Positions 43,920 through 53,413 of a stretch of DNA of 64,000 nt are shown piece after piece. The DNA is from Deinococcus malanensis. GTDB lineage: Bacteria > Deinococcota > Deinococci > Deinococcales > Deinococcaceae. The notes beneath the pieces are model-generated. The model was given only the letters and a program-made list of their open reading frames with translations. It was not told where the DNA came from and searched no databases. The stretch spans positions 1 to 64,000 of the forward strand of contig NZ_BMPP01000012.1 in NCBI RefSeq assembly GCF_014647655.1, read 5' to 3'. A program made the translations under genes and the position numbers. Each line of letters opens with the position of its first letter. The stretch's first letter is position 1.

Positions 43920-44393
43920 TCAGGCTGGCCGTTTCTGCATCAGGGCCGTGCGCTTGCACTGGGCTACGAGCTCGCCACGCTGGTTAAAGGCACGGTGCTC
44001 GACCACCACCACACCCTGACCGGGCCGTGAGCGGCTCTCCCTGGCTTCGACCACCACCGATTCGGCGCGGATGGTGTCACCGTGAAACACCGGCTTCGGA
44101 AATGCCACGTCGGTCAGGCCCAGGTTGGCGATCAGGGTGCCTAGCGTCAGCTCGTGCACACTGAGGCCCACCAGCAGGCTGAGGGTCAGCAGGCTATTGA
44201 CGAGCGGCTGCCCGAACTCGGTCTGCGCGGCGTAGGCATGATCCAGATGCAGTGGCTGCGGATTCATGGTCATGGTCGTGAACAGTACGTTGTCCGCTTC
44301 GGTCAGGGTGCGGGTGACGCGGTGACGGATCACCGTGCCCGGGGCCAGTTCTTCAAAGTAACGGCCCTGGGGCCGCAGCAGGTCCTCGTTCAT
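43920..44393 (-). CDS. MaoC-like acyl-CoA hydratase/dehydratase
   Basis: A 157-residue single-hotdog hydratase. The hydratase-2 motif [17 protein letters not shown] carries the catalytic Asn-His region. It hydrates or dehydrates short acyl-CoAs, such as mesaconyl- or crotonyl-CoA types. It overlaps the CitE-like gene by 4 bp (ATGA), which in other bacteria pairs a methylmalyl-CoA dehydratase with a malyl-CoA lyase-type enzyme; this suggests C4/C5 dicarboxyl-CoA metabolism. Confidence 0.88.
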   Translation of the reverse strand: MNEDLLRPQGRYFEELAPGTVIRHRVTRTLTEADNVLFTTMTMNPQPLHLDHAYAAQTEFGQPLVNSLLTLSLLVGLSVHELTLGTLIANLGLTDVAFPKPVFHGDTIRAESVVVEARESRSRPGQGVVVVEHRAFNQRGELVAQCKRTALMQKRPA

Positions 44394-45292
44394 GCTTCCT
44401 CCGTCTGCTGTGGTTGAGGCCCGGCGGCCAGGATGGCGCGGGCTGCGGCCAGCATGGGCTCGTCGACCATCTGACCCTCGAAGCTGAAGGCTCCATGGCC
44501 GAGGGCGGCAGCCTCATGAGCGGCCTGAAGCAGCGCCCGTGCCCGCGTCAGCTGAGCAGGTGTGGCCCCGAAGATGTCGTGAGCCAGGGCGACCTGAGCC
44601 GGGTGAATACACAGTTTGCCGCTGTAGCCCAAGGCCCGGCCCTGCCCGGCGTCCTCGCGGAACACCGCCTCGTTGTTCAGGGCCGTCACCACGATGTCCA
44701 GTGCGGGAACGCCGGCCAGCCGGGCGGCTAGAGCGACCTGGGACCGGGCATACAGCACTTCCAGGCCACCTGCCGTGCGCACGCCGCCCAGATCGGTCGT
44801 GTAGTCCTCCGCCCCGAAGTAGGCCCAGCCCACCGCCGGATGCTCCATGATCTGACGGGCATTCCACACACCGGCTCCGGTCTCCAGGCCGGCCATCAGC
44901 GGCAGGTCCAGGCCCCGCGTCCGTAGCGTGTCCACCACCTGTTGCACGTCCTGTGCCGATTCCAGCTTGGGCACGACCACTCCGGCAAGTTCTGGAGTCA
45001 GCGCCGCGAGGTCAGCCTCGAAATAGGGCGAATGCACTGCGTTAACGCGCAGAAACACGTTCAGGTGCGGTGCGCAGGCAATCAGGTCGCGCGCTGCGTC
45101 GCGGGCCACCGGCCGGGCGGCTGTTTTGGCGTCTGGGTCGGCGGGAATGGCGTCTTCCAGGTCGATCACTACGGCGTCGGGTGCACTGCGCGGCAGTTTG
45201 GCGACCAGATCTGCGCGGTTGCCCGGGGCGAATAGCACACTCCGTGGCCGGGGCAGCGGCGTCAATGGCAAACGAACGTTCGTTGCGGTCAC
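44390..45292 (-). CDS. CitE-like (malyl-CoA / citramalyl-CoA) lyase
   Basis: A 300-residue HpcH/HpaI aldolase-fold enzyme of the CitE group: [18 protein letters not shown] at the start, [49 protein letters not shown], and [12 protein letters not shown]. It cleaves or forms 3-hydroxyacyl-CoA with acetyl-CoA or acts as a thioesterase; it lacks the CitDF partners. The GTG at 45292 is preferred to upstream ATGs because TATGCT (45300-45305) stands 7 bases away. A perfect 14-bp palindrome lies at codons 3-7. It diverges from the aspS2 leader. Confidence 0.85.
   Translation of the reverse strand: MTATNVRLPLTPLPRPRSVLFAPGNRADLVAKLPRSAPDAVVIDLEDAIPADPDAKTAARPVARDAARDLIACAPHLNVFLRVNAVHSPYFEADLAALTPELAGVVVPKLESAQDVQQVVDTLRTRGLDLPLMAGLETGAGVWNARQIMEHPAVGWAYFGAEDYTTDLGGVRTAGGLEVLYARSQVALAARLAGVPALDIVVTALNNEAVFREDAGQGRALGYSGKLCIHPAQVALAHDIFGATPAQLTRARALLQAAHEAAALGHGAFSFEGQMVDEPMLAAARAILAAGPQPQQTEEA
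45271..45284. promoter_or_regulatory. candidate TetR-type operator inside the 5' end of the citE-like gene
   Basis: AACGAACGTTCGTT is a perfect 14-bp palindrome starting about 9 bases after the predicted transcript start. With its flanks it fits CNAACGNNCGTTNG, which I recall as the published consensus of the Thermus phenylacetyl-CoA regulator PaaR. A matching site occurs at 58251-58266. Confidence 0.5.
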
Positions 45293-45333
45293 GCCCTCGA
45301 GCATACTCCGCCATACATGCCTAGCTTCCGGGT

Positions 45334-45363
45334 TTGACCCGCCCCGCCCGGCGCCGTTACACT
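45334..45363 (+). promoter_or_regulatory. promoter of the aspS2 leader
   Basis: TTGACC (45334-45339), an 18-bp spacer, and TACACT (45358-45363), 7 bases before the ATG of the leader peptide. It is the best -35/-10 pair I saw in the window, and it makes the leader peptide itself leaderless. Confidence 0.8.
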
Positions 45364-45370
45364 TCTTCTC

Positions 45371-45415
45371 ATGTTCGCGGCCCGTGCCAACAACAACGAT
45401 AACGATCCCCAGTAG
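45371..45415 (+). CDS. aspS2 leader peptide [14 protein letters not shown]
   Basis: A 14-codon frame with four Asn and two Asp codons in six consecutive positions (codons 7-12, NNNDND), then a stop at 45413-45415. It begins at the predicted transcript start. It is followed by a hairpin with a U-run and then aspS2, whose product makes Asp-tRNA for both Asp and, with GatCAB, Asn. The composition and layout are those of an amino-acid attenuator in which ribosome stalling at Asn or Asp codons senses charged tRNA. The peptide itself probably has no other role. Too short for standard gene callers. Confidence 0.8.
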   Translation: MFAARANNNDNDPQ

Positions 45416-45471
45416 GGGACGCTTCGACGTGCAGGCCGCGCCCCCGACCCAGAACGGAGTCGGGGGTTTTT
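45376..45471 (+). promoter_or_regulatory. predicted transcription attenuator of aspS2
   Basis: Terminator: CCCCCGAC (45441-45448) pairs with GTCGGGGG (45459-45466), followed by five T. Antiterminator: GTAGGGG (45412-45418), overlapping the leader stop codon, can pair with the 5' arm of the terminator (45442-45448, one mismatch). CGCGGCC in the leader (45376-45382) can also pair with GGCCGCG (45434-45440). A ribosome at the stop codon would cover GTAGGGG and allow termination; one stalled at the Asn codons would leave it free. Pairings are by eye, not by energy calculation. Confidence 0.7.
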
Positions 45472-45503
45472 CGTAACGCATTAAGCGCCACTAAGGAGAC
45501 CCC

Positions 45504-46793
<1,290 letters not shown>

Positions 46794-46905
46794 GGACGCG
46801 GCAGGGGCGACCGGTTGGCATGTTGCTGTGCCGCCAGGCGCCCTTCAGATTCCCTCAAGCCGTTTGGCAGGCGGGCCGGCTGGACGCAGTGTCAGAATCC
46901 TCGCC

Positions 46906-47646
46906 ATGGAAGAGTTTGCGCAGTTCACGGTGGACGGTCAGCGTCTGTACGGCATGCTTCACACCCCTGACGGGACGCCGCCGGCCAGCGGCTGGCCCAG
47001 TGTGGTGCTGCTGCACGGCTTTACCGGCCAGCGGGTCGAGCCCCACCGGAATTTCGTGCTGTTTTCACGCCTGCTGGCCTCCAGTGGCGTCGCCAGCCTG
47101 CGTTTCGATTTTCGGGGCAGTGGCGAATCTCAGGGCGACTTCAGCGAAATGACGGTCAGCCGGGAAGTGCAGGACACCGTGGCGGCGTTCGAGTACATGC
47201 GCCGTCAACCACGTCTGGACCCCGAACGTGTGATGCTGCTGGGCTTCAGCATGGGCGCCATGGTGGCCTCGCTGTCCCTGGCGCAGGTACGGCCCCATCG
47301 TCTGGCGCTGTGGGCGCCCGCCCTGCCCGAGCTGTGGCTGGCACACCTTCGCGGAGGCTACATGCCCAGCACCATAACGGACATGAACGGCTGGCCGTTG
47401 GGCCGCGAGTTCCTGATGGAGGTGACTCGTGTCCGGCCCCTGGAAGCCGCGGCTGCCTGGAGCGGGGTGGCGCACGTCGTGCACGGTGACGCTGACGAGA
47501 CCTGCCCCCCAGAGTATGGCGTGCGCTATGCCGAGGCCCTGGGCTGTGACGCGACGGGAATTCCAGGTGCGGGGCACACCTTCGACAGCCTGCAGGCTGT
47601 CGAACAGTTGCATCAGGTCACTGCCCGCTTCTTCATGGGAGGTTGA
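46906..47646 (+). CDS. alpha/beta hydrolase (esterase-like)
   Basis: A 246-residue serine hydrolase. The oxyanion region is LLHGFTG, the nucleophile elbow GFSMG, the acid in HGDADETCPP and the His in GAGHTF. It resembles bacterial cinnamoyl or feruloyl-type esterases that act on soluble esters. The ATG at 46906 has CAGAAT 7 bases upstream, a weak match to the leaderless pattern; the longer frame from 46828 is not protein-like. Confidence 0.88.
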   Translation: MEEFAQFTVDGQRLYGMLHTPDGTPPASGWPSVVLLHGFTGQRVEPHRNFVLFSRLLASSGVASLRFDFRGSGESQGDFSEMTVSREVQDTVAAFEYMRRQPRLDPERVMLLGFSMGAMVASLSLAQVRPHRLALWAPALPELWLAHLRGGYMPSTITDMNGWPLGREFLMEVTRVRPLEAAAAWSGVAHVVHGDADETCPPEYGVRYAEALGCDATGIPGAGHTFDSLQAVEQLHQVTARFFMGG

Positions 47647-47720
47647 AAGCCTGCCTGAAAGGCACGGATCCGTCAGTTTCCGTTGGAACAGTGGCCGGTC
47701 CCGACACCAGAACAGACTGA

Positions 47721-48422
47721 CTATCTGCTTTTTGTACGCGCCTCTACAGGGACCCGGGCAATCCAGATGGTGTGCTTTGCTCCCCGGTCACCCCGGGCAC
47801 GCGCCGTACGGACATGCACGGTGAATCCGGCCCGGTTGAGCGCCGTGGTGAAGCGCGGTACCGCCTCGACGCTCCAGACCGCCAGCACCCCGCCCGGCTT
47901 CAGGGCCGCCCTGATTGCCGCAAGGCCCTTAGGGGCATAGAGCCAGTCATTGTCCTCCTGCGTCATGCCTTCGGGGCCGTTGTCCACGTCCAGCAGAATT
48001 GCGTCGAAGGCGGAGGGCTGACAGCGGATCACCTGAGCCACGTCACCCACCGCCACGCGGGTGCGGGGGTCGTCCAGCGGGTGCCCTGCCGCGCTTCCCA
48101 GCGGCCCCCGGTTCCACTCGACCACCTCGGGTACCAGTTCAGCCACCGTAACAGTCGCGTCTGGCCCCACTGACCGGAGAGCCGCAGCCAGCGTGAAGCC
48201 CATTCCCAGGCCACCCACCAGGACCCGGGCGTCTGCCCGCTGTGCGATGGCCGGGCAGGCATAGGTGGCCAGCGCTTCCTCGGAACCGTGCTGGCGGCTG
48301 TTCATCAACTCGCTCACGTACCCCGAGATCCGGATACTGAATTCGTCGCCGCGCTGCCAGAGCAGCAACTCGTCCCCCGTTCCGGGAATCGGCGCCCGGC
48401 CCAGCGGCACCCAGGGTTTCAA
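47721..48422 (-). CDS. spermidine-synthase-like SAM-dependent methyltransferase
   Basis: A protein of about 233 residues with a Rossmann SAM-binding core: motif I ARVLVGGLGMGFTLAAAL, acidic motif TVAELVPEVVEWN, and FDAILLDVDNGPEG. This matches the family that includes spermidine synthase, but the polyamine signature is not clear, so the substrate is open. The start is uncertain: TTG at 48422 gives a family-like N-terminus (KPWVPLGRAPIPGTG), with no ribosome site. TACACT occurs upstream but points to an out-of-frame ATG. Confidence 0.75.
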   Translation of the reverse strand: MKPWVPLGRAPIPGTGDELLLWQRGDEFSIRISGYVSELMNSRQHGSEEALATYACPAIAQRADARVLVGGLGMGFTLAAALRSVGPDATVTVAELVPEVVEWNRGPLGSAAGHPLDDPRTRVAVGDVAQVIRCQPSAFDAILLDVDNGPEGMTQEDNDWLYAPKGLAAIRAALKPGGVLAVWSVEAVPRFTTALNRAGFTVHVRTARARGDRGAKHTIWIARVPVEARTKSR

Positions 48423-48486
48423 CAGCGGCCATCCACAGCACTCGACATCCTGGGGAGTGTACCTGTATTGGGCCGCGGCCTCGATG

Positions 48487-49017
48487 TCACAGGCCCAGCA
48501 GAGCGCCGGCCGCCGCTGCCGCCAGCACCACCACGGCGGCATTCAGGCGGGTGCGCCACAGCAGCACGAAGGCCAGCACGGCCAGCAGCAGCTCCGGCCA
48601 TCCCTGAACGCTGCCCTGACCGAGCACCAGGGCCCCGGCCAGCAGCACGCCGGCCCCGAAGGGCAGCAGGGCGTCACGGAAGGCGCTGACCCAGGGATGA
48701 GCACTGTGCCGGCGCCACAGCAGCGCGACCGCTGCACTAATCAGGGCCGTGGGGACGTAGAAGCCCAGCGTGGCCGCGCTCGCCCCGGACCAGCCGCCCA
48801 CCGCGAAACCGTAATGGGTAACGGCCAGCATGTTCGGTCCGGGCATCACCTGCCCCAGCGCAAAGCCGTTGGCCAGGGTCTGGGCGTCGATCCAGCCGCG
48901 CTGTCCGACCAGGACCCGCTCCATCTCGGCGATGTTGGCCCCGCCGAAACTGATCAGCCCCAGCCGCGTGAACTCGTAGAGCAGCGCCCAGAACAAGCTG
49001 GGGTCAGCTGAGGTCAC
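48487..49017 (-). CDS. chromate transporter, second half
   Basis: A 176-residue single CHR domain with about five or six helices: [43 protein letters not shown], and a hydrophobic end. It starts at a GTG that overlaps the stop codon of the first CHR gene by 4 bp (GTGA), so the two are made together, presumably as a two-subunit ChrA-type carrier. Confidence 0.9.
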   Translation of the reverse strand: MTSADPSLFWALLYEFTRLGLISFGGANIAEMERVLVGQRGWIDAQTLANGFALGQVMPGPNMLAVTHYGFAVGGWSGASAATLGFYVPTALISAAVALLWRRHSAHPWVSAFRDALLPFGAGVLLAGALVLGQGSVQGWPELLLAVLAFVLLWRTRLNAAVVVLAAAAAGALLGL

Positions 49018-49610
49018 TGCGGACTCCCAGAAACCGGGCGCGGGCGGTGGATGATCAGCCCGGCGCTCAGCATGACCAGCAGCACCGGCAGCAAGGGCAG
49101 GCGCAGCACGCCAAGGGCCAGAAAGGTCAGCGCCATGACGACGGCGCCGCCGCGTACACCCGCGCCCACGCGGGCCACCGGCAGGGCGGCTGTGAGAATG
49201 ACACCCAGAGCGGCGCAGGCGGCCCCACGCAGGGCACTCTGTACCGGCCCGGGGAGGCCGCCCGGGAGACCCAGCGTTACTGCCGTCACGCCCAGCATGG
49301 CCACCAGCCCGGGCAGAAGCACGCCCAGGACGGATGTCAGGGCGCCCATCCGTCCGCACAGGCGAGCGCCGATCATCGCCGCCAGATTGACGGCGTTGGG
49401 CCCGGGGGTCAGCTGCGCCAGGGTATAGGACTCGGCAAACTCCACGTCAGTCAGCCAGCCACGCGCATGGACCGCGCGCCGGGTGTGGGCCGGCAGCCCG
49501 CCGCCGATCCCCGAGAGCGCCACACTCAAAAACAGCTGGAACAGCGCCAGCGGGGTCGGCGGGGGAGAGGTAGGGGTCACGGCCGCTGGAGGCGCGGCGG
49601 GGCTGCTCAT
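49014..49610 (-). CDS. chromate transporter, first half
   Basis: A 198-residue CHR domain: [47 protein letters not shown], then hydrophobic helices. Together with the downstream gene it makes a split two-domain carrier; full ChrA proteins are about 400 residues. Paired short CHR genes are known. Exported or imported anion is not proven. Leaderless: TAGGCT at 49617-49622, 6 bases from the ATG. Confidence 0.9.
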   Translation of the reverse strand: MSSPAAPPAAVTPTSPPPTPLALFQLFLSVALSGIGGGLPAHTRRAVHARGWLTDVEFAESYTLAQLTPGPNAVNLAAMIGARLCGRMGALTSVLGVLLPGLVAMLGVTAVTLGLPGGLPGPVQSALRGAACAALGVILTAALPVARVGAGVRGGAVVMALTFLALGVLRLPLLPVLLVMLSAGLIIHRPRPVSGSPQ

Positions 49611-49788
49611 GCCCTGAGCCTAGGCCTGTTGCCCGCCCGGTTTCCGTGACTGAGACAGGAACACGCCGGCACGTAATGAACGAAATATCCGGCCCGGTCG
49701 GCTGGGGTGCTGGTCTCGTTGTTTCGGTTACGCAAACTGGCCTAGCTATGCGCAGATGCGCCCCGGCTGACCTACCCTGAGGGCCACT

Positions 49789-50799
49789 ATGACCTTTCTT
49801 TCTCCGGACGCTGCTGCGGTCCATGTGCGGGAGCTGCGCAAACAGTACGCGGTCCACGAGAAGGACCCGGGCTTCGTGGGCAGCCTGCGCGCTTTCGTGC
49901 ACCGCAAGACCAGACACGTGGAGGCGGTGCGGGGCGTGTCCTTTGACCTGGCTCCCGGAGAGATTGTGGGCTTTCTCGGGCCCAACGGCGCCGGCAAGAC
50001 CACGACCCTCAAGATGCTCTCGGGCCTGCTGCATCCTTCAGGTGGCGAGGCCCGGGTGCTGGGCTTCGAGCCGCGCCGGCGCGAGACCGCCTTTCTCAAG
50101 CAGATCACGCTGGTCATGGGCCAGAAGCAGCAGCTGATCTGGGACCTGCCGGCCCTGGACAGCTTTCTGGTCAATCAGGCCATCTACGAGATTCCCGACG
50201 ACCAGTACCACGCGACCATGCGGGAGTTTACCGGGGTCCTGGGCCTGGAAGGCATTCTGAAAAAACAGGTGCGCAAACTGTCGCTGGGTGAGCGCATGAA
50301 GTGCGAGCTGGCGGCCGCACTGCTGCACCGCCCGAAAATCCTGTTCCTGGACGAGCCGACCATTGGCCTGGACGTGAACATGCAGGAGGCGGTGCGGGAA
50401 TTCGTGCGCGACTACAACCAGCGTTACGGCGCCACCGTCATGCTTACCAGTCATTACATGGCGGACGTGACGGCTCTGGCGCGGCGCATCCTGGTGATCG
50501 ACCAGGGCCAGCTGGTCTTTGACGGTGACCTGGGCCGGCTCGCCGAACAGGGCTCGGGGGGCAAGACGGTCCGGCTGCAGTTCCGGCAGCCGGTCAGCGG
50601 CGCCCAGCTCGCCGCCTATGGCACGGTGGTCAGCTCTGACGGGCTCAGCGCAGAACTGCGGGTGCCCCGTGCCGAGGTCAGCGCCCGCGCCGCACGGCTG
50701 CTCTCCGATCTGGACGTGGCAGACCTCACTGTGGAAGACCCACCTATCGAGGCCGTGATGGCCGAACTGTTCGGGGCAAAGGCCGAGGTTCCCGCATGA
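49789..50799 (+). CDS. ABC exporter ATP-binding subunit
   Basis: A 336-residue ATPase: Walker A GPNGAGKTTT, signature LSLGERMKCELAAAL (changed from LSGGQ to LSLGE), Walker B ILFLDEPTIGLD, and the His loop LTSHYM. A C-terminal extension (about 250-336) is usual in ABC-2 exporters. It is first of a four-gene operon with 4-bp overlaps. TACCCT is 10 bases before the ATG. Confidence 0.93.
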   Translation: MTFLSPDAAAVHVRELRKQYAVHEKDPGFVGSLRAFVHRKTRHVEAVRGVSFDLAPGEIVGFLGPNGAGKTTTLKMLSGLLHPSGGEARVLGFEPRRRETAFLKQITLVMGQKQQLIWDLPALDSFLVNQAIYEIPDDQYHATMREFTGVLGLEGILKKQVRKLSLGERMKCELAAALLHRPKILFLDEPTIGLDVNMQEAVREFVRDYNQRYGATVMLTSHYMADVTALARRILVIDQGQLVFDGDLGRLAEQGSGGKTVRLQFRQPVSGAQLAAYGTVVSSDGLSAELRVPRAEVSARAARLLSDLDVADLTVEDPPIEAVMAELFGAKAEVPA

Positions 50800-51599
50800 G
50801 GTGGCTGTGGCACAAGGTCCGGGTGCTGTTCGCCACGCGTTTTGCCGAGATGGCCGAGTACCGCGCTGAGGTCGTGATCTGGATGCTCTCGGGCACCCTG
50901 AGCATCGTGATGATGCTGGTCTGGATGGCGCAGGCCCAGAGCAGGCCCGACGGCACGGTGAACGGCTACGCGCCTGCCGAGTTCGCGACCTATTTCATCA
51001 GCACCTGGTTCGTGTCGCAGCTGCTGGTCGTGTGGGTCGCCTGGGAACTGGATCTGGAAATCCGGCAGGGCCTGCTCTCGCCCAAACTGCTGCGCCCCAT
51101 GGACCCCATGTGGCACCATTACGCCTCGCACGTGGCCGAGCGTTTCATCCGGATCCTGCCGATGCTGACGCTGCTGGGCCTGATGACCTGGCTCTCCGGC
51201 GCGCAGTTTACCGGGGAGCTCTGGGCCTACCCGGCGGCGTTGGGGCTCTCGGCGCTGGGCTTTACCGCGCGCTTTCTGTGGGAATACACCATCGGGCTGC
51301 TGGCCTTCTGGACCGAGAGCAACACCAGCTTTCAGGAACTGGTCTGGCTGATCTACGCCGCACTTGGCGGAATGTTTGCACCCCTGTCGTTTTACCCCCT
51401 CTGGGTACAGGACATCGCCCGCTGGACCCCCTTTCCCTACATGCTGGGCCTGCCGGCGCAACTGCTGGCCGGCAAGGCCACGCCGGAGCAGGCGTGGCAG
51501 GGCGCCGGGGTACTGCTGGTCTGGTTGGTGGTGTTCTGGTTTCTTCGCGCTGCAGTCTGGCGCGCCGGCCTGCGCAAATACGGGGCGGTGGGGGCATGA
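50796..51599 (+). CDS. ABC-2 type permease, subunit 1
   Basis: A 267-residue membrane protein with about six helices (VVIWMLSGTLSIVMMLVWMAQ near the start, LLPMLTLLGLMTWL in the middle). It overlaps the ATPase gene by 4 bp. Similar pairs of short ABC-2 permeases (the former DUF990 group) form heterodimeric exporters. Substrate unknown. Confidence 0.88.
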   Translation: MRWLWHKVRVLFATRFAEMAEYRAEVVIWMLSGTLSIVMMLVWMAQAQSRPDGTVNGYAPAEFATYFISTWFVSQLLVVWVAWELDLEIRQGLLSPKLLRPMDPMWHHYASHVAERFIRILPMLTLLGLMTWLSGAQFTGELWAYPAALGLSALGFTARFLWEYTIGLLAFWTESNTSFQELVWLIYAALGGMFAPLSFYPLWVQDIARWTPFPYMLGLPAQLLAGKATPEQAWQGAGVLLVWLVVFWFLRAAVWRAGLRKYGAVGA

Positions 51600-52384
51600 G
51601 GCGCCACCTGCGCCTGATGCGTATCTTTATCGGGGCAACGGTGTCAGCGCAGCTGGAATACCGGGCCAATTTTGTGGGCGCGGTGCTGGCCAGCCTGGGA
51701 GAAGCCGGGGTGGCGCTGCTGGGGATCAGCCTGCTGTTCTCGCAGCCCGGGGCGCAGGGGGTCGGTGGCTGGACCTACCGTGAAGCCCTGCTGGTGACCG
51801 GCTTTTTTATGCTGACTGAGGGCTTTATTAGTGTGTTCGTGCAGCCCAACATGTCCAAGATCGCGGAGACCATCCGCACCGGGAATATGGACTTCACCCT
51901 GCTCAAACCGGTGGACGCGCAGTTCAATGTCAGTACCCGGCACCTGAACGTGCTGCGCTTCCCGGATATCCTGATCGGACTGGGCCTGCTGCTGTACGCC
52001 TCGGCGGGTCTGACGGTCACGGCGGGTGGCGTGTTGACGGCCGCTTTGCTGTACCTCTCGGCGCTGGTCATCGTGTACTGCATCTGGCTGGGCCTGTCCA
52101 CCACCGCATTCTGGTTCGTCAAGACCCAGAACGTCAGCGAACTGTTCAATGGCGTGTTCGGTGCGGCCCGCTTCCCGGTCTCGGCCTTCCCGGTACCGGT
52201 CCGCTTCGTGCTGACCTTCGTGGTGCCGGTGGCCTTTATCACGACCGTTCCGGCGCAGGCCATGACCAGCCGGCTTTCTCCGTCGGTTGCTCTGGCCTCT
52301 CCGCTGGTGGCCCTGGTGCTGTGGCTGCTGACGCGGCTGCTGTGGCGCAGGGCGGTTGCCAGCTACACCAGCGCGAGCAGCTGA
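51596..52384 (+). CDS. ABC-2 type permease, subunit 2
   Basis: A 262-residue membrane protein with about six helices (FVGAVLASLGEAGVALLGIS, LLYLSALVIVYCIWLG, FVVPVAFITTVPAQ). It starts by ATGA overlap with subunit 1. With the ATPase it forms one exporter. Confidence 0.88.
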   Translation: MRRHLRLMRIFIGATVSAQLEYRANFVGAVLASLGEAGVALLGISLLFSQPGAQGVGGWTYREALLVTGFFMLTEGFISVFVQPNMSKIAETIRTGNMDFTLLKPVDAQFNVSTRHLNVLRFPDILIGLGLLLYASAGLTVTAGGVLTAALLYLSALVIVYCIWLGLSTTAFWFVKTQNVSELFNGVFGAARFPVSAFPVPVRFVLTFVVPVAFITTVPAQAMTSRLSPSVALASPLVALVLWLLTRLLWRRAVASYTSASS

Positions 52385-52911
52385 TGTGGTGGTCGCGCCG
52401 GCGCCCTGAGCCTGTCTCACTGCCACCCGCCGCTCTGACCCACCTGACCGAGCTGCATGACGTGTTTTCTCCTGAAGATGCCCGGCAGGCAGGCAACAGG
52501 ACCGGGCACGAGCCGCACATGGTCGTGGATCTGCTGCGTCCCCGGCCCTGGCTGACCCTGGTGGGGCCAGCCCGAGAACTGCCTGGACTGCTGTGGCGCA
52601 CCGAAGGGCCCGGACTTCTGGCGCTGCTGGGAGAGGCCGGGCCCTGGGTTTACGTTCCGGATGTCGCGGCACTGCAACGTCTGGCACGGGCCTACGAACA
52701 TCTGGTGCGTGCAGCGTGGCAGGCCGGCGTGAGAGCGGAAGGGCACGAAGACGGGAGCCTGCTGGCCCGCCTGCCGCTCCCTGACACGACCTCAGCCCAT
52801 GGGGGCGACCTGGGCTCCGTGCACCAGCATGAGGCGGCGTTCTGGAAGCTGGCTCACCAGACAGCCCGGAGCCGCCAGGAAGCCTGGGCTGCTCACCGGG
52901 TCTGGCCGTGA
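52384..52911 (+). CDS. unknown protein of the ABC exporter operon
   Basis: A 175-residue soluble protein starting by TGATG overlap with the second permease gene, so it is made with the exporter. It is Pro, Leu and His-rich (LVRAAWQAGVRAEGHEDGSLL; DLLRPRPWLTLVGPARELPG), has no signal peptide or membrane helix, and matches no family I know. A role as a cytosolic accessory of the exporter is inferred only from position. Confidence 0.7.
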   Translation: MWWSRRRPEPVSLPPAALTHLTELHDVFSPEDARQAGNRTGHEPHMVVDLLRPRPWLTLVGPARELPGLLWRTEGPGLLALLGEAGPWVYVPDVAALQRLARAYEHLVRAAWQAGVRAEGHEDGSLLARLPLPDTTSAHGGDLGSVHQHEAAFWKLAHQTARSRQEAWAAHRVWP

Positions 52912-52921
52912 AGATCTCTGA

Positions 52922-53320
52922 TCATTCCTCCTGAGTGTCGTACACCGGCTGTGCAGCGTTAACCCCACTCAGCGCAGCCGGGACACCGGCATAGACCGCC
53001 ACCTGATGCAGCACGTCGCTCAGGTCACGCGGGCTGCCGCCGGTCTGGCGGGTGGCCCGGACATGGCCTTCGAATTCGCGTTCTCTGCCCAGGGCAGCCA
53101 GGATGCCCAGAGTCACCATGTGACGCTCCCGGTCGGTAAGGTTGCCCCGGCCCCACACCGCACCCCACGCGTACTCGGTCATAAAGCGCTGGAAGTCCTG
53201 TCCAAAGGCAAATTCACCCTCTTGGACCTCTTGTGTATGGGGAAAGGCGCGTTCCACCTACTTGGCACCCATGATGCGGCGGCGTCTGGCCAGGCCCTGC
53301 TGGAACTGTGTTTCGTCCAT
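52922..53320 (-). pseudogene. carboxymuconolactone decarboxylase-like gene with in-frame amber stop
   Basis: Read from ATG 53320, the frame gives MDETQFQQGLARRRRIMGAK, then TAG at 53258-53260, then VERAFPHTQEVQEGEFAFG and so on to 52922. The joined 132 residues match the full length of PcaC-like CMD proteins, whose N-terminal RRRIMGA-x-YVERAF region is continuous; TAG stands where Tyr (TAC) is expected. A leaderless -10 (TACCGT at 53327-53332) serves the full frame. A GTG at 53257 could start a shortened 111-residue form. It is either a fresh nonsense mutation, a sequencing error, or readthrough. Confidence 0.75.
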
Positions 53321-53413
53321 CCGTCCACGGTAAGGGGCCGGGCGGCCCGAGCATGATCCCACGCTTAAGCACGCGGGCTTCTGCCGCCGGCGCCCGGGTT
53401 CTAGATTGGGCAG

